Source: an uncultured Peptococcaceae bacterium
GTDB taxonomy: Bacteria; Bacillota; Peptococcia; Peptococcales; Peptococcaceae
Length of the DNA stretch: 22,586 bases
Assembly: GCA_902492275.1 (NCBI GenBank)
Contig: CABUKW010000035.1
Coordinates: 1 to 22,586 of the forward strand
Reading direction: 5' to 3'
A program made the position numbers and the translations under genes. A model generated the notes under the pieces. It saw only the letters and a program-made list of their open reading frames with translations. It searched no databases and was not told the DNA's origin. Shown piece by piece: positions 1 through 8,291 of the stretch (its first letter is position 1; every line of letters starts with the position of its first letter).

Positions 1-332
1 TAAAGCTTAACTCCTTATACCCAGATTTTGGCTTGCATGATAGCTGGCCTTTTTGTCATGCTCTTTTTTCCAGAAAATTTCTTTTTACTTTTTTCTATTA
101 CCTACTTGACTTTTTATAGTTGGTCTTTCTGCAAATAGTCGTGATTGTTTTGGAATTGTACGAAATTAAAAAAATTATACTGTATTTTCACTAAAAATGC
201 AAAGTGTGGGTTTGGGGGGAGGTTTGTGGGAAAAATTTTGCAAACAGAAATTGCAGTTAAGAAAAAGAAACGGCTATTGAGCGAATTTGGAATAAATGGA
301 TTTAGAACAGGCTACAAAAAAATAAAATTTTT
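1..332. other. AT-rich intergenic lead-in, no supported gene
   Basis: This stretch is very AT-rich and holds runs of T and A. I see no ORF with a credible ribosome binding site. A short open frame on the plus strand (about 4-141) gives a hydrophobic peptide, but T-rich DNA does that by chance and an in-frame stop sits at 1-3. A 63-codon frame at 145-336 has a lysine-rich, low-complexity product, no Shine-Dalgarno sequence, and runs into the -35 box of the next promoter. No clear terminator hairpin was found, so the nature of the gene to the left is unknown. Confidence 0.5.
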
Positions 333-365
333 TTGACAAAATTACATGTATTTTTTTGTTATACA
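333..365 (+). promoter_or_regulatory. Candidate promoter of the zinc-ribbon/ABC operon
   Basis: A perfect TTGACA lies at 333-338 and a TATACA at 360-365, the latter preceded by TG at 357-358 (extended -10). The 21-bp spacer is longer than the usual 17, so the extended -10 may carry most of the activity. The -35 box coincides with a possible TTG start, which argues that the coding region begins further downstream. Confidence 0.4.
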
Positions 366-431
366 GAAAAAAATAAAAAAGTCTATAATGGAACAAATAT
401 AAATAAAGAATTGGTTGAGGTGAGCGAATCC

Positions 432-872
432 GTGATACAGGGAAGAATAACAAGCAATCGATTGCAGGAGTTGAGAGAACGCAGCACCCGTTGCTGTTGT
501 AGATTTTGTGGAAGTAAATTGGAAATTCGTAAGATTGTTTTTACAGGGTATGATGAGCGAATCGAGATTTTCTGTTCAGAATGCAACCGTATAGAATATG
601 GTACGGAACCGGAAATCTATTTAAGCGCAAAATATTTTGTCGAGACGATGCAGTTTAATTATTATTCGGATTTAGACGAGAATGGACAAACGAAGAAGAT
701 GAATATAGCGAAGGTTTGCGATATTATGGCTTGGGAAAATAAGCATATGGGTTTTTTGAAGCCGGAAGGTTTTGCGGTACCTGTTGCGTTAAATCCGGTT
801 ATTTTGGGAAACATGCTGGTGCTCAATGAGGATGAACTGGCACAGCAAAATTGTGCGGAAAGTCAGGATTGA
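432..872 (+). CDS. Small zinc-ribbon protein of unknown function
   Basis: The frame is open from 333, but I start it at GTG 432 because GAGGTGAG (417-424) stands 7 bases before it and the far-upstream TTG lies inside the promoter. This gives 146 residues. The N-terminal half carries a CCCRFC cluster and, about 25 residues later, FCSEC; these two CxxC knuckles look like a four-cysteine zinc ribbon. The C-terminal half contains no motif I recognise. There is no signal peptide or membrane segment, so it is probably cytoplasmic. The stop lies 5 bases before the ABC ATPase start, so the two are very likely co-transcribed. A regulatory or nucleic-acid-binding role is possible but not shown. Confidence 0.7.
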   Translation: MIQGRITSNRLQELRERSTRCCCRFCGSKLEIRKIVFTGYDERIEIFCSECNRIEYGTEPEIYLSAKYFVETMQFNYYSDLDENGQTKKMNIAKVCDIMAWENKHMGFLKPEGFAVPVALNPVILGNMLVLNEDELAQQNCAESQD

Positions 873-877
873 TCAAG

Positions 878-1663
878 ATGGCGAAGACGGTAATCAAGGC
901 AGAAAAGTTATGCTGTCAGTCAGGACAGCATTATTTGTTGAAGAATATTGATTGGGAAGTCCGGCAAGGAGAGCATTGGATTGTATTTGGCTTAAATGGC
1001 AGCGGAAAAACGACATTGCTCAGCGCAATTGCAGGTTATAAACAGCATACGGCGGGAACCTTGGAGATATTGGGACAAGCATACAATGACACGAATCTTT
1101 TTTCCTTATCAAAGCAGATTGGTTGGGTGAGCGCTTCTTTTTTTGACAAATATTACAGCAGCGAAACCGTTTTGCGAATTGTACTGTCTGGACTGTTCGG
1201 TACTTTGGGCATTGGCGGCGAGATTGCTGATGAGGATGTATGGAAGGCAAAAGCGTTGTTAAAACGATGGCACATAGATCACAAAAGCGATATGCCTTTT
1301 TTCATGTTATCAAAGGGTGAGCAGCAAAATGTCCTGATTGCGCGAGCCTTGATTTCAGAGCCGCAAATTTTGGTGTTGGATGAGCCGGGAACGGGTTTAG
1401 ATGTTTTGGCGAGAGAAAATTTGCTGCAATGGGTAAAGGAGATGGCCGATACCACAAATGTTACCATGATCTATGTAACCCATTATCCAGAAGAAATACA
1501 ATCGTGTTTTGAAAAGTGTCTGCTGCTGCAGCACGGTCAAGTTTTAGCCAATGGAAAAATTGACGATATTTTCAACAGTGAAGCATTGTCCGATTTGTTG
1601 GACGAGCCAGTCGTAGTGCGAAAGGACGAAGCAGGATGCTTTATGTTACAGAAAAATAAATAG
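878..1663 (+). CDS. ABC ATPase, YlmA-like, without permease partner
   Basis: The product is a single ABC nucleotide-binding domain of 261 residues starting at ATG 878, with AGGA at 865-868. Walker A is GLNGSGKTT (K44), the signature is LSKGEQQ (about 144-150), Walker B is ILVLDEP with catalytic E169, and the H-loop reads VTHY. Where most transporters have the Q-loop glutamine the sequence is IGWVSAS; to my recollection this WVS variant marks the YlmA/ModF-like branch, which includes B. subtilis YlmA. No membrane-domain gene is adjacent. It may serve a permease encoded elsewhere or act as a soluble ATPase. It sits between the zinc-ribbon gene (5-base gap) and the 322-residue unknown gene (15-base gap), so all three probably form one operon. 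Family assignment is firm; substrate and role are unknown. Confidence 0.88.
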   Translation: MAKTVIKAEKLCCQSGQHYLLKNIDWEVRQGEHWIVFGLNGSGKTTLLSAIAGYKQHTAGTLEILGQAYNDTNLFSLSKQIGWVSASFFDKYYSSETVLRIVLSGLFGTLGIGGEIADEDVWKAKALLKRWHIDHKSDMPFFMLSKGEQQNVLIARALISEPQILVLDEPGTGLDVLARENLLQWVKEMADTTNVTMIYVTHYPEEIQSCFEKCLLLQHGQVLANGKIDDIFNSEALSDLLDEPVVVRKDEAGCFMLQKNK

Positions 1664-1678
1664 AAAAGAGGGAATCAC

Positions 1679-2647
1679 ATGGCCTCTATACGGGATTTAA
1701 CGTGTATTCACAGTGTTGCGCATATGGCGGAATGTGGAAAGTATGAAGAAGAGTTCATTGTCTATGGCTGTTCTTGCCTGGAAAACGGTAAGCTTGTCTA
1801 TCGAGTCAGTCCTTCCGAACAGGAAATTTTTCGATTTCAGGAAAAAGCGGCATTAGAAAACCAGCCCACCTCGCCAATGCATACACGGATGAATCGCTGT
1901 ATTGTGCAAACAGGGCAGCATGAGCAACGGTTATATGAAACGGAAATTGGTTTGGCCAATACTTTACAAACTTTATATCCCCACCTGTTTTTTGAACAGT
2001 TAGGACGCTGTACAAACGCACCTTTTACAGATACGGCCAGAGAAATCTTTGATGAGCTGCGTACTCAGTTGAATGGTATTTTCTCTGCAGACTATTTGCA
2101 GTTGTTACAAGGTCTGGTTCTGATGGCATATCAGGCCCATGTGTTGACGCCGGCGGCTTTGTCGGAAATACAACAGTGGCAGAAAACAATACAGCAGCAA
2201 ATGGAGCATGACGTTTTGATAACAAAGCCATTTAAGCGTACATTTTATGGGATTTGTTATTTCAATCAGAATGAAGTACCGCAGTATAAGGTGAATGCGC
2301 AAAAATTTGTTGTTTTGCATGAGCAGCGTGCATTAAAGCGGCGGCGATATCCTGTGACGCCGATTTTTCAGAAGACGTATTGGTATGATTATGGTATGGA
2401 ACCAAAGGAAGTAAAGGAAGTATTTAAAAAACAACTGAAACAATATTATGACGAGAGCTATTGGCAGTATTGGAGACAAATAAAGGCGCTGGCGCCTGTT
2501 GTAGAGAAAGAGCAATTTCAGCAAGCCTTACAGATGATAGAGCAGACAGGTGTGCAGGAGCAACGAGATGCATTTTTAGAATATGGATATGATTGGAATG
2601 TTGTTGCGTTAGATCATGAATATTTTGCTAAGATAGATGCAAAATAG
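1679..2647 (+). CDS. Hypothetical protein, 322 residues
   Basis: The ATG at 1679 follows an AGAGGGAA ribosome binding site. I recognise no family. The protein is soluble-looking, without a signal peptide or membrane segments. It is rich in Gln, Tyr, Glu and Lys. The C-terminal third (roughly 235-300) is highly charged and probably helical, with many aromatic residues (a YWYDYG patch and a YWQYW patch). It starts 15 bases after the ABC ATPase stop and is followed directly by a strong terminator, so it is the last gene of the three-gene operon. A function tied to the ABC ATPase is inference from context only. Confidence 0.75.
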   Translation: MASIRDLTCIHSVAHMAECGKYEEEFIVYGCSCLENGKLVYRVSPSEQEIFRFQEKAALENQPTSPMHTRMNRCIVQTGQHEQRLYETEIGLANTLQTLYPHLFFEQLGRCTNAPFTDTAREIFDELRTQLNGIFSADYLQLLQGLVLMAYQAHVLTPAALSEIQQWQKTIQQQMEHDVLITKPFKRTFYGICYFNQNEVPQYKVNAQKFVVLHEQRALKRRRYPVTPIFQKTYWYDYGMEPKEVKEVFKKQLKQYYDESYWQYWRQIKALAPVVEKEQFQQALQMIEQTGVQEQRDAFLEYGYDWNVVALDHEYFAKIDAK

Positions 2648-2658
2648 GAATAACACAG

Positions 2659-2706
2659 AAAAATGAGGACTTTATGCCTGAAAGGGCGTGGGGTTCTCAT
2701 TTTTTT
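2659..2706 (+). terminator. Rho-independent terminator of the ABC operon
   Basis: AAAAATGAGGAC (2659-2670) pairs with GTTCTCATTTTT (2693-2704) as a 12-bp stem with one G-T wobble, followed by a run of T to 2706. The loop holds a smaller GC-rich hairpin. It closes the three-gene operon and separates it from the phosphatase gene. Confidence 0.8.
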
Positions 2707-2775
2707 GTGGGCAGCATTTGCGATTTGGGTACAAAAAAATCCGATAGATTTCGGGAAAGTTGGTGTATTTCTATG

Positions 2776-2805
2776 TTATGCAAAAAGAAATTTTATAAAT
2801 ATAAT
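2776..2805 (+). promoter_or_regulatory. Possible promoter of the phosphatase gene
   Basis: A perfect TATAAT lies at 2800-2805. The best -35 candidate at proper spacing is TTATGC at 2776-2781 (18-bp spacer), which is weak. A promoter is expected here because a terminator closes the preceding operon. Confidence 0.4.
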
Positions 2806-2853
2806 AAAAGCAAGAAGTTTTCTTTATATCATTCAAAAAAGGAGTCGATAAAA

Positions 2854-4905
2854 ATGGCAAGAGAAGCAAAAACCGATAAAATTTTGGTTTTGGGCGTAGA
2901 TGGGATGGATCCACGCCTGACAAAAAAATTTATGGATCAGGGAAAATTGCCGCACATTAAGGAATATGTGGAACGGGGCGCATGTAGAGAAGATTTGATA
3001 TTATTAGGTGCAATGCCCACCATTACGCCTCCACTGTGGGCAACATTGGCAACAGGTGCTTATCCGGAAACCCACGGCATCACTTGTTTTTGGAATCAGT
3101 CCAAAGAAAGCCTGGATGAAATTGTCTATGCGTTTGATTCGATTGGCTGTAAAGCAGAACAGTTATGGAATGTCTTTGCAGAAAATGGCAAGAAAACATT
3201 GGTATGGCATTGGCCAGGCGGTTCTTGGCCTCCAAGCAGCGACAGTGAAAATTTAATTGTTGTAGATGGCACACAGCCGGCCAGTGTGAGTATGGGTTCT
3301 GCGTTAAGAGATATGGAATTGTACATTCATGCAGATGTGAACGTTCAGGACACTGTTATGGCTGAAGGAGAAAAGCACGATAATGGCGCAGGCTGCATTA
3401 TCACCGATTTGGAAGATATGGGGGATGAAGCAGTTATTAATACGGCGTCTAATAAAGCCTTAGAATCTTTAGATAAAGCACTAAATCGTAAAAAAGTAAC
3501 CAGTATTATGCGCACCTTGGACGAAGGGGATTTTGGTACGAAGATAAGCGATCGAGCTTCAAAAATTCCTTTGAAAGACGCAAAAAATTGGAAAGATGCC
3601 AAAGATGGTTCTAAAGAGTTTAGCATTATGCTGGCAGGCGGGATGAAACGTTGGGTTTGTCTGTTAGAACCAAATGAAAATGGTATTTTCGACACCGTGG
3701 CAATCTATAAGAAAAAACAGGATGAAAAGCCGCTGGCTACTGTCAAAAATAATGAATTGGTGAAAAATATCATTGATACCGTTCCATATAAAGATGGTAC
3801 TACCCGTGTGAATCGTTCTGTACGTGTATTCAATATGGCAGAAGATGGGACGAGCGTTGAGTTATGGGTTAGTAATGGGATGGATATTGATAATGGCGAT
3901 ATGTTGTTCCATCCAAAAAGCTTCTATAAAGAAATCATTGAAAATGTGGATTATGTACAGCCGGTTATGATTACCTTGGGGGGACAGGAAACGGTAGTTC
4001 GTGAAATCATGCAGCCCGGTTGGGAAGTATATACGCAGTGGCAGGCTGATTGTTTGAAATATGCCATTGAAGAAAAAGGTGTAGAGGTAGTATTCTCCCA
4101 TATTCATAATGTGGATAATATGGCCCATGTATTCTGGAACTGGGCGGTAGAAAGAGATTTTCAACCTGGCTTAAACGTAGCAGCTTATGAAAAATTTATT
4201 GAGAATGCTTATATTGATACCGATAAATATTTAGGAAACTTCTTGTATTTATTAGATGAAGACTGGACAATTTTTATTATTTCCGACCATGGTTTATTAG
4301 TGACGGAAGATTTACCGCCGGTGCTAGGCGATCCATTTGGTGTCAATGCAGGTGTCATGTGCGAGTTAGGTTACACTGTATTGAAGAAGGATGCCGAAGG
4401 CAATACATTACCGGAAATTGATTGGACCCAAACAAAAGCGGTGGCAACACGTGGCAATCATATTTGGATTAATTTGAAAGGGCGTAATGCAACAGGTATT
4501 GTAGAACCGGAAGACAAGTATGAATTGGAACGTCAGATTATCTCCGATTTGTACAGCTATCGTGATCCAGACACGAAGAAACGGGTTGTGGCAATGGCAA
4601 TGCGGAATAAGGAAGCAGCGATTATCGGCATGAGCGGTCCAGACTGCGGTGACATTATTTATTTCTTAGAAGAAGGCTGCAACCGTGTACATGGCGATTC
4701 CTTGTCCACCTATTTTGGCTGCAAAGATACTTCTGTATCACCAATTTATATTTCTGCCGGAAAAGGGTTGAAAAAAGGTTGTTTGACGAATCGTGTCATT
4801 CGTCAGGTTGATGTGGCTGCAACCATTGCCCATTTAGGTGGTGTGCGGATGCCGGCACAGTGTGAAGGGGCACCAATCTATCAGATTTTGGAAGAAGAAA
4901 TGTAA
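2854..4905 (+). CDS. Alkaline phosphatase superfamily phosphodiesterase/nucleotide pyrophosphatase-like enzyme
   Basis: I start at ATG 2854 because AAGGAG (2839-2844) stands before it and the conserved domain begins at once; this gives 683 residues. Family motifs are complete: D16 in LGVDGMD, the likely nucleophile T58 in TITPPLW followed by ATGAYPETHGI, D421 and H425 in HNVDNMAH, D478/H479 in SDHG and H613 in VHGDS. Together these form the two-metal site of type I phosphodiesterase/nucleotide pyrophosphatase enzymes. Such proteins hydrolyse phosphate mono- or diesters; the substrate cannot be read here. A large region between about 130 and 400 has no motif I recognise and makes the protein long for the family. 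There is no signal peptide, so it looks cytoplasmic. It stands alone between two terminators, upstream of an anion permease on the same strand. Confidence 0.88.
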   Translation: MAREAKTDKILVLGVDGMDPRLTKKFMDQGKLPHIKEYVERGACREDLILLGAMPTITPPLWATLATGAYPETHGITCFWNQSKESLDEIVYAFDSIGCKAEQLWNVFAENGKKTLVWHWPGGSWPPSSDSENLIVVDGTQPASVSMGSALRDMELYIHADVNVQDTVMAEGEKHDNGAGCIITDLEDMGDEAVINTASNKALESLDKALNRKKVTSIMRTLDEGDFGTKISDRASKIPLKDAKNWKDAKDGSKEFSIMLAGGMKRWVCLLEPNENGIFDTVAIYKKKQDEKPLATVKNNELVKNIIDTVPYKDGTTRVNRSVRVFNMAEDGTSVELWVSNGMDIDNGDMLFHPKSFYKEIIENVDYVQPVMITLGGQETVVREIMQPGWEVYTQWQADCLKYAIEEKGVEVVFSHIHNVDNMAHVFWNWAVERDFQPGLNVAAYEKFIENAYIDTDKYLGNFLYLLDEDWTIFIISDHGLLVTEDLPPVLGDPFGVNAGVMCELGYTVLKKDAEGNTLPEIDWTQTKAVATRGNHIWINLKGRNATGIVEPEDKYELERQIISDLYSYRDPDTKKRVVAMAMRNKEAAIIGMSGPDCGDIIYFLEEGCNRVHGDSLSTYFGCKDTSVSPIYISAGKGLKKGCLTNRVIRQVDVAATIAHLGGVRMPAQCEGAPIYQILEEEM

Positions 4906-4920
4906 GCCGTTTTTTACAGA

Positions 4921-4958
4921 TGAAAAAGGGGTGATTTAGCTTTTCAGCCCCTTTTTCA
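4921..4958 (+). terminator. Rho-independent terminator after the phosphatase gene
   Basis: TGAAAAAGGGG (4921-4931) pairs perfectly with CCCCTTTTTCA (4948-4958), with a 16-base loop and T-rich 3' arm. It begins 15 bases after the phosphatase stop. Confidence 0.8.
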
Positions 4959-4973
4959 GAATTTATATGAATA

Positions 4974-5130
4974 GAAAATCTAATTTATTATAGATTTTCA
5001 ACATTCCATTTAATGTAAAAAATAAGCGATTATATAGCAAAAAATGCTATACAATCGCTAAATAAACATTTAGAAATATGCATTAAAAATGTATAATAAA
5101 TTAGATTAAATGGAATGTTGAAAATCTATA
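4974..5130. repeat. AT-rich composite inverted-repeat element (MITE-like or structured RNA)
   Basis: The arms 4989-5014 and 5105-5130 are perfect 26-bp inverted repeats, extending inward to 30 bp with one mismatch. They begin and end with TATA. Inside is a second 15-bp hairpin (5025-5039 with 5045-5059, five-A loop, one A-C mismatch) and a weak third one near 5077-5094. Just outside the left arm, GAAAATCTA (4974-4982) can pair with TAGATTTTC at 4991-4999, and a 14-base segment at 4977-4990 is complementary to 5094-5107, so alternative folds compete. It fills most of the 335 bases between phosphatase and permease genes. No ORF lies within it. A miniature inverted-repeat transposable element with TA ends is one reading; a regulatory RNA in front of the permease is another. 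Confidence 0.75.
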
Positions 5131-5167
5131 CTTTTTTAACAACTTAAATGAAATGAATAGATTAAAA

Positions 5168-5196
5168 TTGCATCTGGATTTATAAAAAATTATTAC
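5168..5196 (+). promoter_or_regulatory. Weak candidate promoter of the permease gene
   Basis: TTGCAT (5168-5173) and TATTAC (5191-5196) are 17 bp apart, each matching four of six consensus positions. It lies between the inverted-repeat element and the permease start. The AT-rich context makes chance matches likely. Confidence 0.3.
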
Positions 5197-5240
5197 ACAA
5201 AAAATTACTGGAAGAAAACGATAGGGATGGGGGTATCTAT

Positions 5241-6695
5241 ATGGCAGAGGCGACAACAAATAAAAATAGAATGTATTATATCCATATATTTATTTATTTC
5301 ATTATTTTATTTGGGATTGGTTTCATTCCACCTTTTGGCGCTATTACGGAATTAGGTATGAAAGTTTTGGGTGTTTTTATTGCTACGATTTATGGTTGGC
5401 TGACATTGGGATTGATTTGGCCAAGTATTTTTTCTTTGGTTGCGTTAGGAATTGCTGGCTATATTGGAATTCAACAAGCCTTTTGTGATGGGTTTGGATA
5501 CATGAATATTCCAATTTTAATAATGTCTTTTGTTTTTGCTGCAATCGCAGACCAAACCCATATTACAGAATATTTAGCAAATTGGCTGACCTCCAGAAAG
5601 ATTATCAATGGTCGGCCTTATGTACTGATGGCAGTATTATTTTTTGGTATGGAAGTATTGAATCTTTTAGGAACCGGTTTTGTAGGCGTATTTATGATTT
5701 GGGGTATGGTAGTATCTCTTGCAGAGACTGCTGGATATCAAAAAGGGAACCGCTTTGTAAACTTTATGATTCCTGCTGTATTGGTGGTCTTTGTATTGTC
5801 GGGCTTTATTTTTCCCTTTAAGGCCGGTTCTTTGATTATGCTTGGTATTTTTAGTAAAGGGACAAATTTAGTGTTCCCTGATTTGCCGTACATCATCTGG
5901 CAATTGCTTATCGTTAATATATATATTCTTGTTTTATTGGCAATTGCGAAATTTATTTTACGGCTTGATGTATCCGCGCTTGCTCAATTAACCAGTGACT
6001 TAGGGGCCGAACATCGGGGCGCAAAGATGAACAACGAGCAGAAATTTGGTTTGGGCCTGCTCTTAGCGTATATTTTGATGATGCTTTTGCCAATGCTACT
6101 GCCGCAGACGTGGGCATTTACACAGTTCTTGGCGAATTTTGGAATCCTAGGTTCTCTGGGTATTTTGATTTCCATTGCAATGGCCAGAAGAACTGCTGAA
6201 GGCAAGGGTTATGTGGATTTTGCGAAAGTAGCATCGAAAGGTATTTCCTGGGATGTTATTTGGTTGATTGTTGCTACAACGCCGCTGGCTGCCGCTTTTC
6301 AGGCAGAGGAATGTGGAATTATGACAACGTTGATGAGTTATCTGACCCCGATTTTAACCAATATGAGTCCGGCAATCTTCATCATTGCCTGTACGATTAT
6401 CTTGGGAATTGTAACACAGTTTGTTCATAATCTAATTTTGGGCATCGTATTTATTCCTGTACTCTGTCCATTATGCGCAACAATGGGCGGCAATCCTTAT
6501 GCTTGCTATTTGGCGATTAATATGGCTTTGATGATGGCCTTTGTTACACCAGCTGCAAGTATGAATGCCGGCATGATTTTCGGTCATCCTTGGCTGAATG
6601 CAAAGACTGCGTATACGCAGGGTATTCTGCATTTGGTAATTGGTTTGTCTATTGCGTTAATCATTGGATTGCCGTTAGCCAATATTTTGTTTTAA
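5241..6695 (+). CDS. SLC13/DASS-like anion permease
   Basis: The 484-residue product is strongly hydrophobic, with roughly 11-13 membrane segments, for example near 13-32, 52-75, 128-155, 176-200, 219-240, 270-292, 340-360, 380-412 and 460-483. A GWLTLGLIWPSIFSLVALG stretch near the N-terminus and a C-terminal TPAASMNAGMIFG segment resemble the repeated half-motifs of the divalent anion:Na+ symporter (SLC13) group within the ion transporter superfamily. The substrate, perhaps a dicarboxylate or another organic anion, cannot be told. The ATG at 5241 follows GGGATGGGGG (5224-5233). The gene is followed by a strong terminator, so it is probably monocistronic. Its position next to a phosphate-ester hydrolase hints at, but does not prove, a shared substrate pathway. 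Confidence 0.75.
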   Translation: MAEATTNKNRMYYIHIFIYFIILFGIGFIPPFGAITELGMKVLGVFIATIYGWLTLGLIWPSIFSLVALGIAGYIGIQQAFCDGFGYMNIPILIMSFVFAAIADQTHITEYLANWLTSRKIINGRPYVLMAVLFFGMEVLNLLGTGFVGVFMIWGMVVSLAETAGYQKGNRFVNFMIPAVLVVFVLSGFIFPFKAGSLIMLGIFSKGTNLVFPDLPYIIWQLLIVNIYILVLLAIAKFILRLDVSALAQLTSDLGAEHRGAKMNNEQKFGLGLLLAYILMMLLPMLLPQTWAFTQFLANFGILGSLGILISIAMARRTAEGKGYVDFAKVASKGISWDVIWLIVATTPLAAAFQAEECGIMTTLMSYLTPILTNMSPAIFIIACTIILGIVTQFVHNLILGIVFIPVLCPLCATMGGNPYACYLAINMALMMAFVTPAASMNAGMIFGHPWLNAKTAYTQGILHLVIGLSIALIIGLPLANILF

Positions 6696-6719
6696 ATAAA
6701 ATTAGCTTTTATAAAATAG

Positions 6720-6761
6720 AAAAAGCCAACAAACCAGCAAGAAACGTTTGTTGGCTTTTTT
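6720..6761 (+). terminator. Rho-independent terminator after the permease gene
   Basis: A perfect 15-bp stem joins 6720-6734 and 6746-6760 (core GCCAACAAAC / GTTTGTTGGC) with an 11-base loop and a T run. The A run on the 5' side could let it act on both strands, but no minus-strand gene is nearby. Confidence 0.9.
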
Positions 6762-6853
6762 GCGTATGGTGTTTTATTTATAAAAATGCAAACTAGAAAA
6801 GATACGCATATAAAAATTTTATGTGAACATAGAAAAATCTTACAGGAAAAAGT

Positions 6854-6882
6854 TTGTTTCTGCTGGGAATATTCGCTATAAT
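6854..6882 (+). promoter_or_regulatory. Promoter of radA-disA
   Basis: TTGTTT (6854-6859) and a perfect TATAAT (6877-6882) are exactly 17 bp apart, about 45 bases before the radA start and downstream of the permease terminator. No CtsR-type operator was seen. Confidence 0.7.
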
Positions 6883-6926
6883 ATTCATTAGCTATATGGA
6901 AAATCGGAGGAAACGGGGAACAGGCT

Positions 6927-8291
6927 ATGGCAAAGGGCAAGGAAAAAAGCGTCTTTTTCTGTCAGGAATGCGGATATGAAAGTGCAAAATGGTTGGGGAA
7001 GTGCCCTGGCTGCGGACAGTGGAATACCTTTGTAGAAGAAACTGTTTCCAAGCAGAAAAATGAAACAGTGCGGTTGTTGCCATCCAGTGAGCCAGTGGGA
7101 TTGCAGGACATTACATATGATGATTTGCTGCGGATAGACACAGGCATTCATGAGTTAAATCGTGTGCTGGGCGGCGGTATGGTGCCCGGCGCTTTAATGT
7201 TGCTGGCTGGCGACCCGGGTATTGGCAAGTCCACGTTAACGATGCAGCTAACGGAAACCATTCAGTTAGACGGCAAAATATTGTATGTTTCGGGGGAAGA
7301 ATCCCGGCAGCAGTTAAAAATGCGGGCGCAGCGCTTGCAGGTTAAGACGGGACAGTTATTGATTTTAACAGAAAACAATTTATCTGTAATTGAAAAGCAG
7401 ATAGAAAAGATACAACCTAAGCTGTTAATTTTAGATTCCATTCAGACGGTGTATTTGCCGGAGGTGTCCTCCGCGCCGGGCAGTGTGAGCCAACTGCGGG
7501 AATGCACCGGGCGGATTATGCAGTGGGCCAAAGGGTTGGAAATATCAATTGTGGTGGTAGGTCATGTCACAAAAGACGGTTCTGTGGCCGGTCCACGGGT
7601 GCTGGAGCATATGGTGGATACGGTATTATTTTTTGAAGGCGAGCGGCATAACCATTTTCGAATTTTGCGAGCCTTGAAAAATCGTTTTGGTTCTACCAAT
7701 GAAATTGGCGTGTTTGAGATGCAGGAGCAGGGCTTGCAGGAAATCAGCAATCCTTCGGAGATTTTTTTATCGGAGCGACCGCAAGGCGCTATCGGTTCTG
7801 TTGTGGTGCCTTGCATGGAAGGCAGCCGTCCTGTTTTGGTCGAATTGCAGGCGTTGGTAGCGCCCAGTCCTTATGGACAGCCGCGGCGTATGACCAATGG
7901 CGCCGATTTTAACCGCACGGCCATGCTGTTGGCGGTGTTAGAAAAGAAAATGCGGCTGCCCTTGGGCAATCAGGATATTTTCTTGAATGTGGTAGGTGGG
8001 TTGAAGATTGATGAACCGGCCATTGATTTGGGGATTATCGTGGCGTTGGTGTCCAGTATGCAGAACCGTCCGATTTTAGATGATGTGATTATTTTAGGCG
8101 AGGTGGGACTGACTGGTGAAGTCCGCACAATCAGCTTTTTAGAAAAACGATTGATTGAAGCGGAAAAAATGGGCTTCCGAACGGCGATTGTACCAAAAGG
8201 CAATTTGAAACGGGAACAGCGGTATCCGTTGGAAGTGCGAGGCGTTCGCAGTGTGTCGGAAGCGTTGCAGGTAATTTTAGGAGGCGCGTAA
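6927..8291 (+). CDS. radA: DNA repair protein RadA
   Basis: The product is 454 residues, the usual RadA length. It opens with a four-cysteine zinc finger (C12, C15, C26, C29), followed by a RecA-like ATPase core with Walker A GDPGIGKST (K101) and the RadA-specific KNRFG motif (251-255), then a C-terminal Lon-protease-like domain that is not a protease in this family. RadA is a hexameric helicase that drives branch migration during homologous recombination and repair. The ATG at 6927 is the only start in frame near the domain; GGGGAA (6915-6920) is the likely ribosome binding site. The stop abuts the disA start, a pairing common in Bacillota. In B. subtilis clpC lies upstream; here a permease does. 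Confidence 0.97.
   Translation: MAKGKEKSVFFCQECGYESAKWLGKCPGCGQWNTFVEETVSKQKNETVRLLPSSEPVGLQDITYDDLLRIDTGIHELNRVLGGGMVPGALMLLAGDPGIGKSTLTMQLTETIQLDGKILYVSGEESRQQLKMRAQRLQVKTGQLLILTENNLSVIEKQIEKIQPKLLILDSIQTVYLPEVSSAPGSVSQLRECTGRIMQWAKGLEISIVVVGHVTKDGSVAGPRVLEHMVDTVLFFEGERHNHFRILRALKNRFGSTNEIGVFEMQEQGLQEISNPSEIFLSERPQGAIGSVVVPCMEGSRPVLVELQALVAPSPYGQPRRMTNGADFNRTAMLLAVLEKKMRLPLGNQDIFLNVVGGLKIDEPAIDLGIIVALVSSMQNRPILDDVIILGEVGLTGEVRTISFLEKRLIEAEKMGFRTAIVPKGNLKREQRYPLEVRGVRSVSEALQVILGGA

Noticed and set aside
145..336. 63-codon frame in the AT-rich lead-in
   Set aside because: It has no ribosome binding site, a low-complexity Lys/Phe-rich product, and runs into the -35 box of the next promoter.
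333..431. N-terminal extension of the zinc-ribbon protein from TTG 333
   Set aside because: The TTG is part of the TTGACA promoter box, and a good Shine-Dalgarno sits before GTG 432.
2674..2853. 60-residue N-terminal extension of the phosphatase
   Set aside because: It would start inside the upstream terminator, its sequence is basic and unlike the family, and AAGGAG supports ATG 2854.
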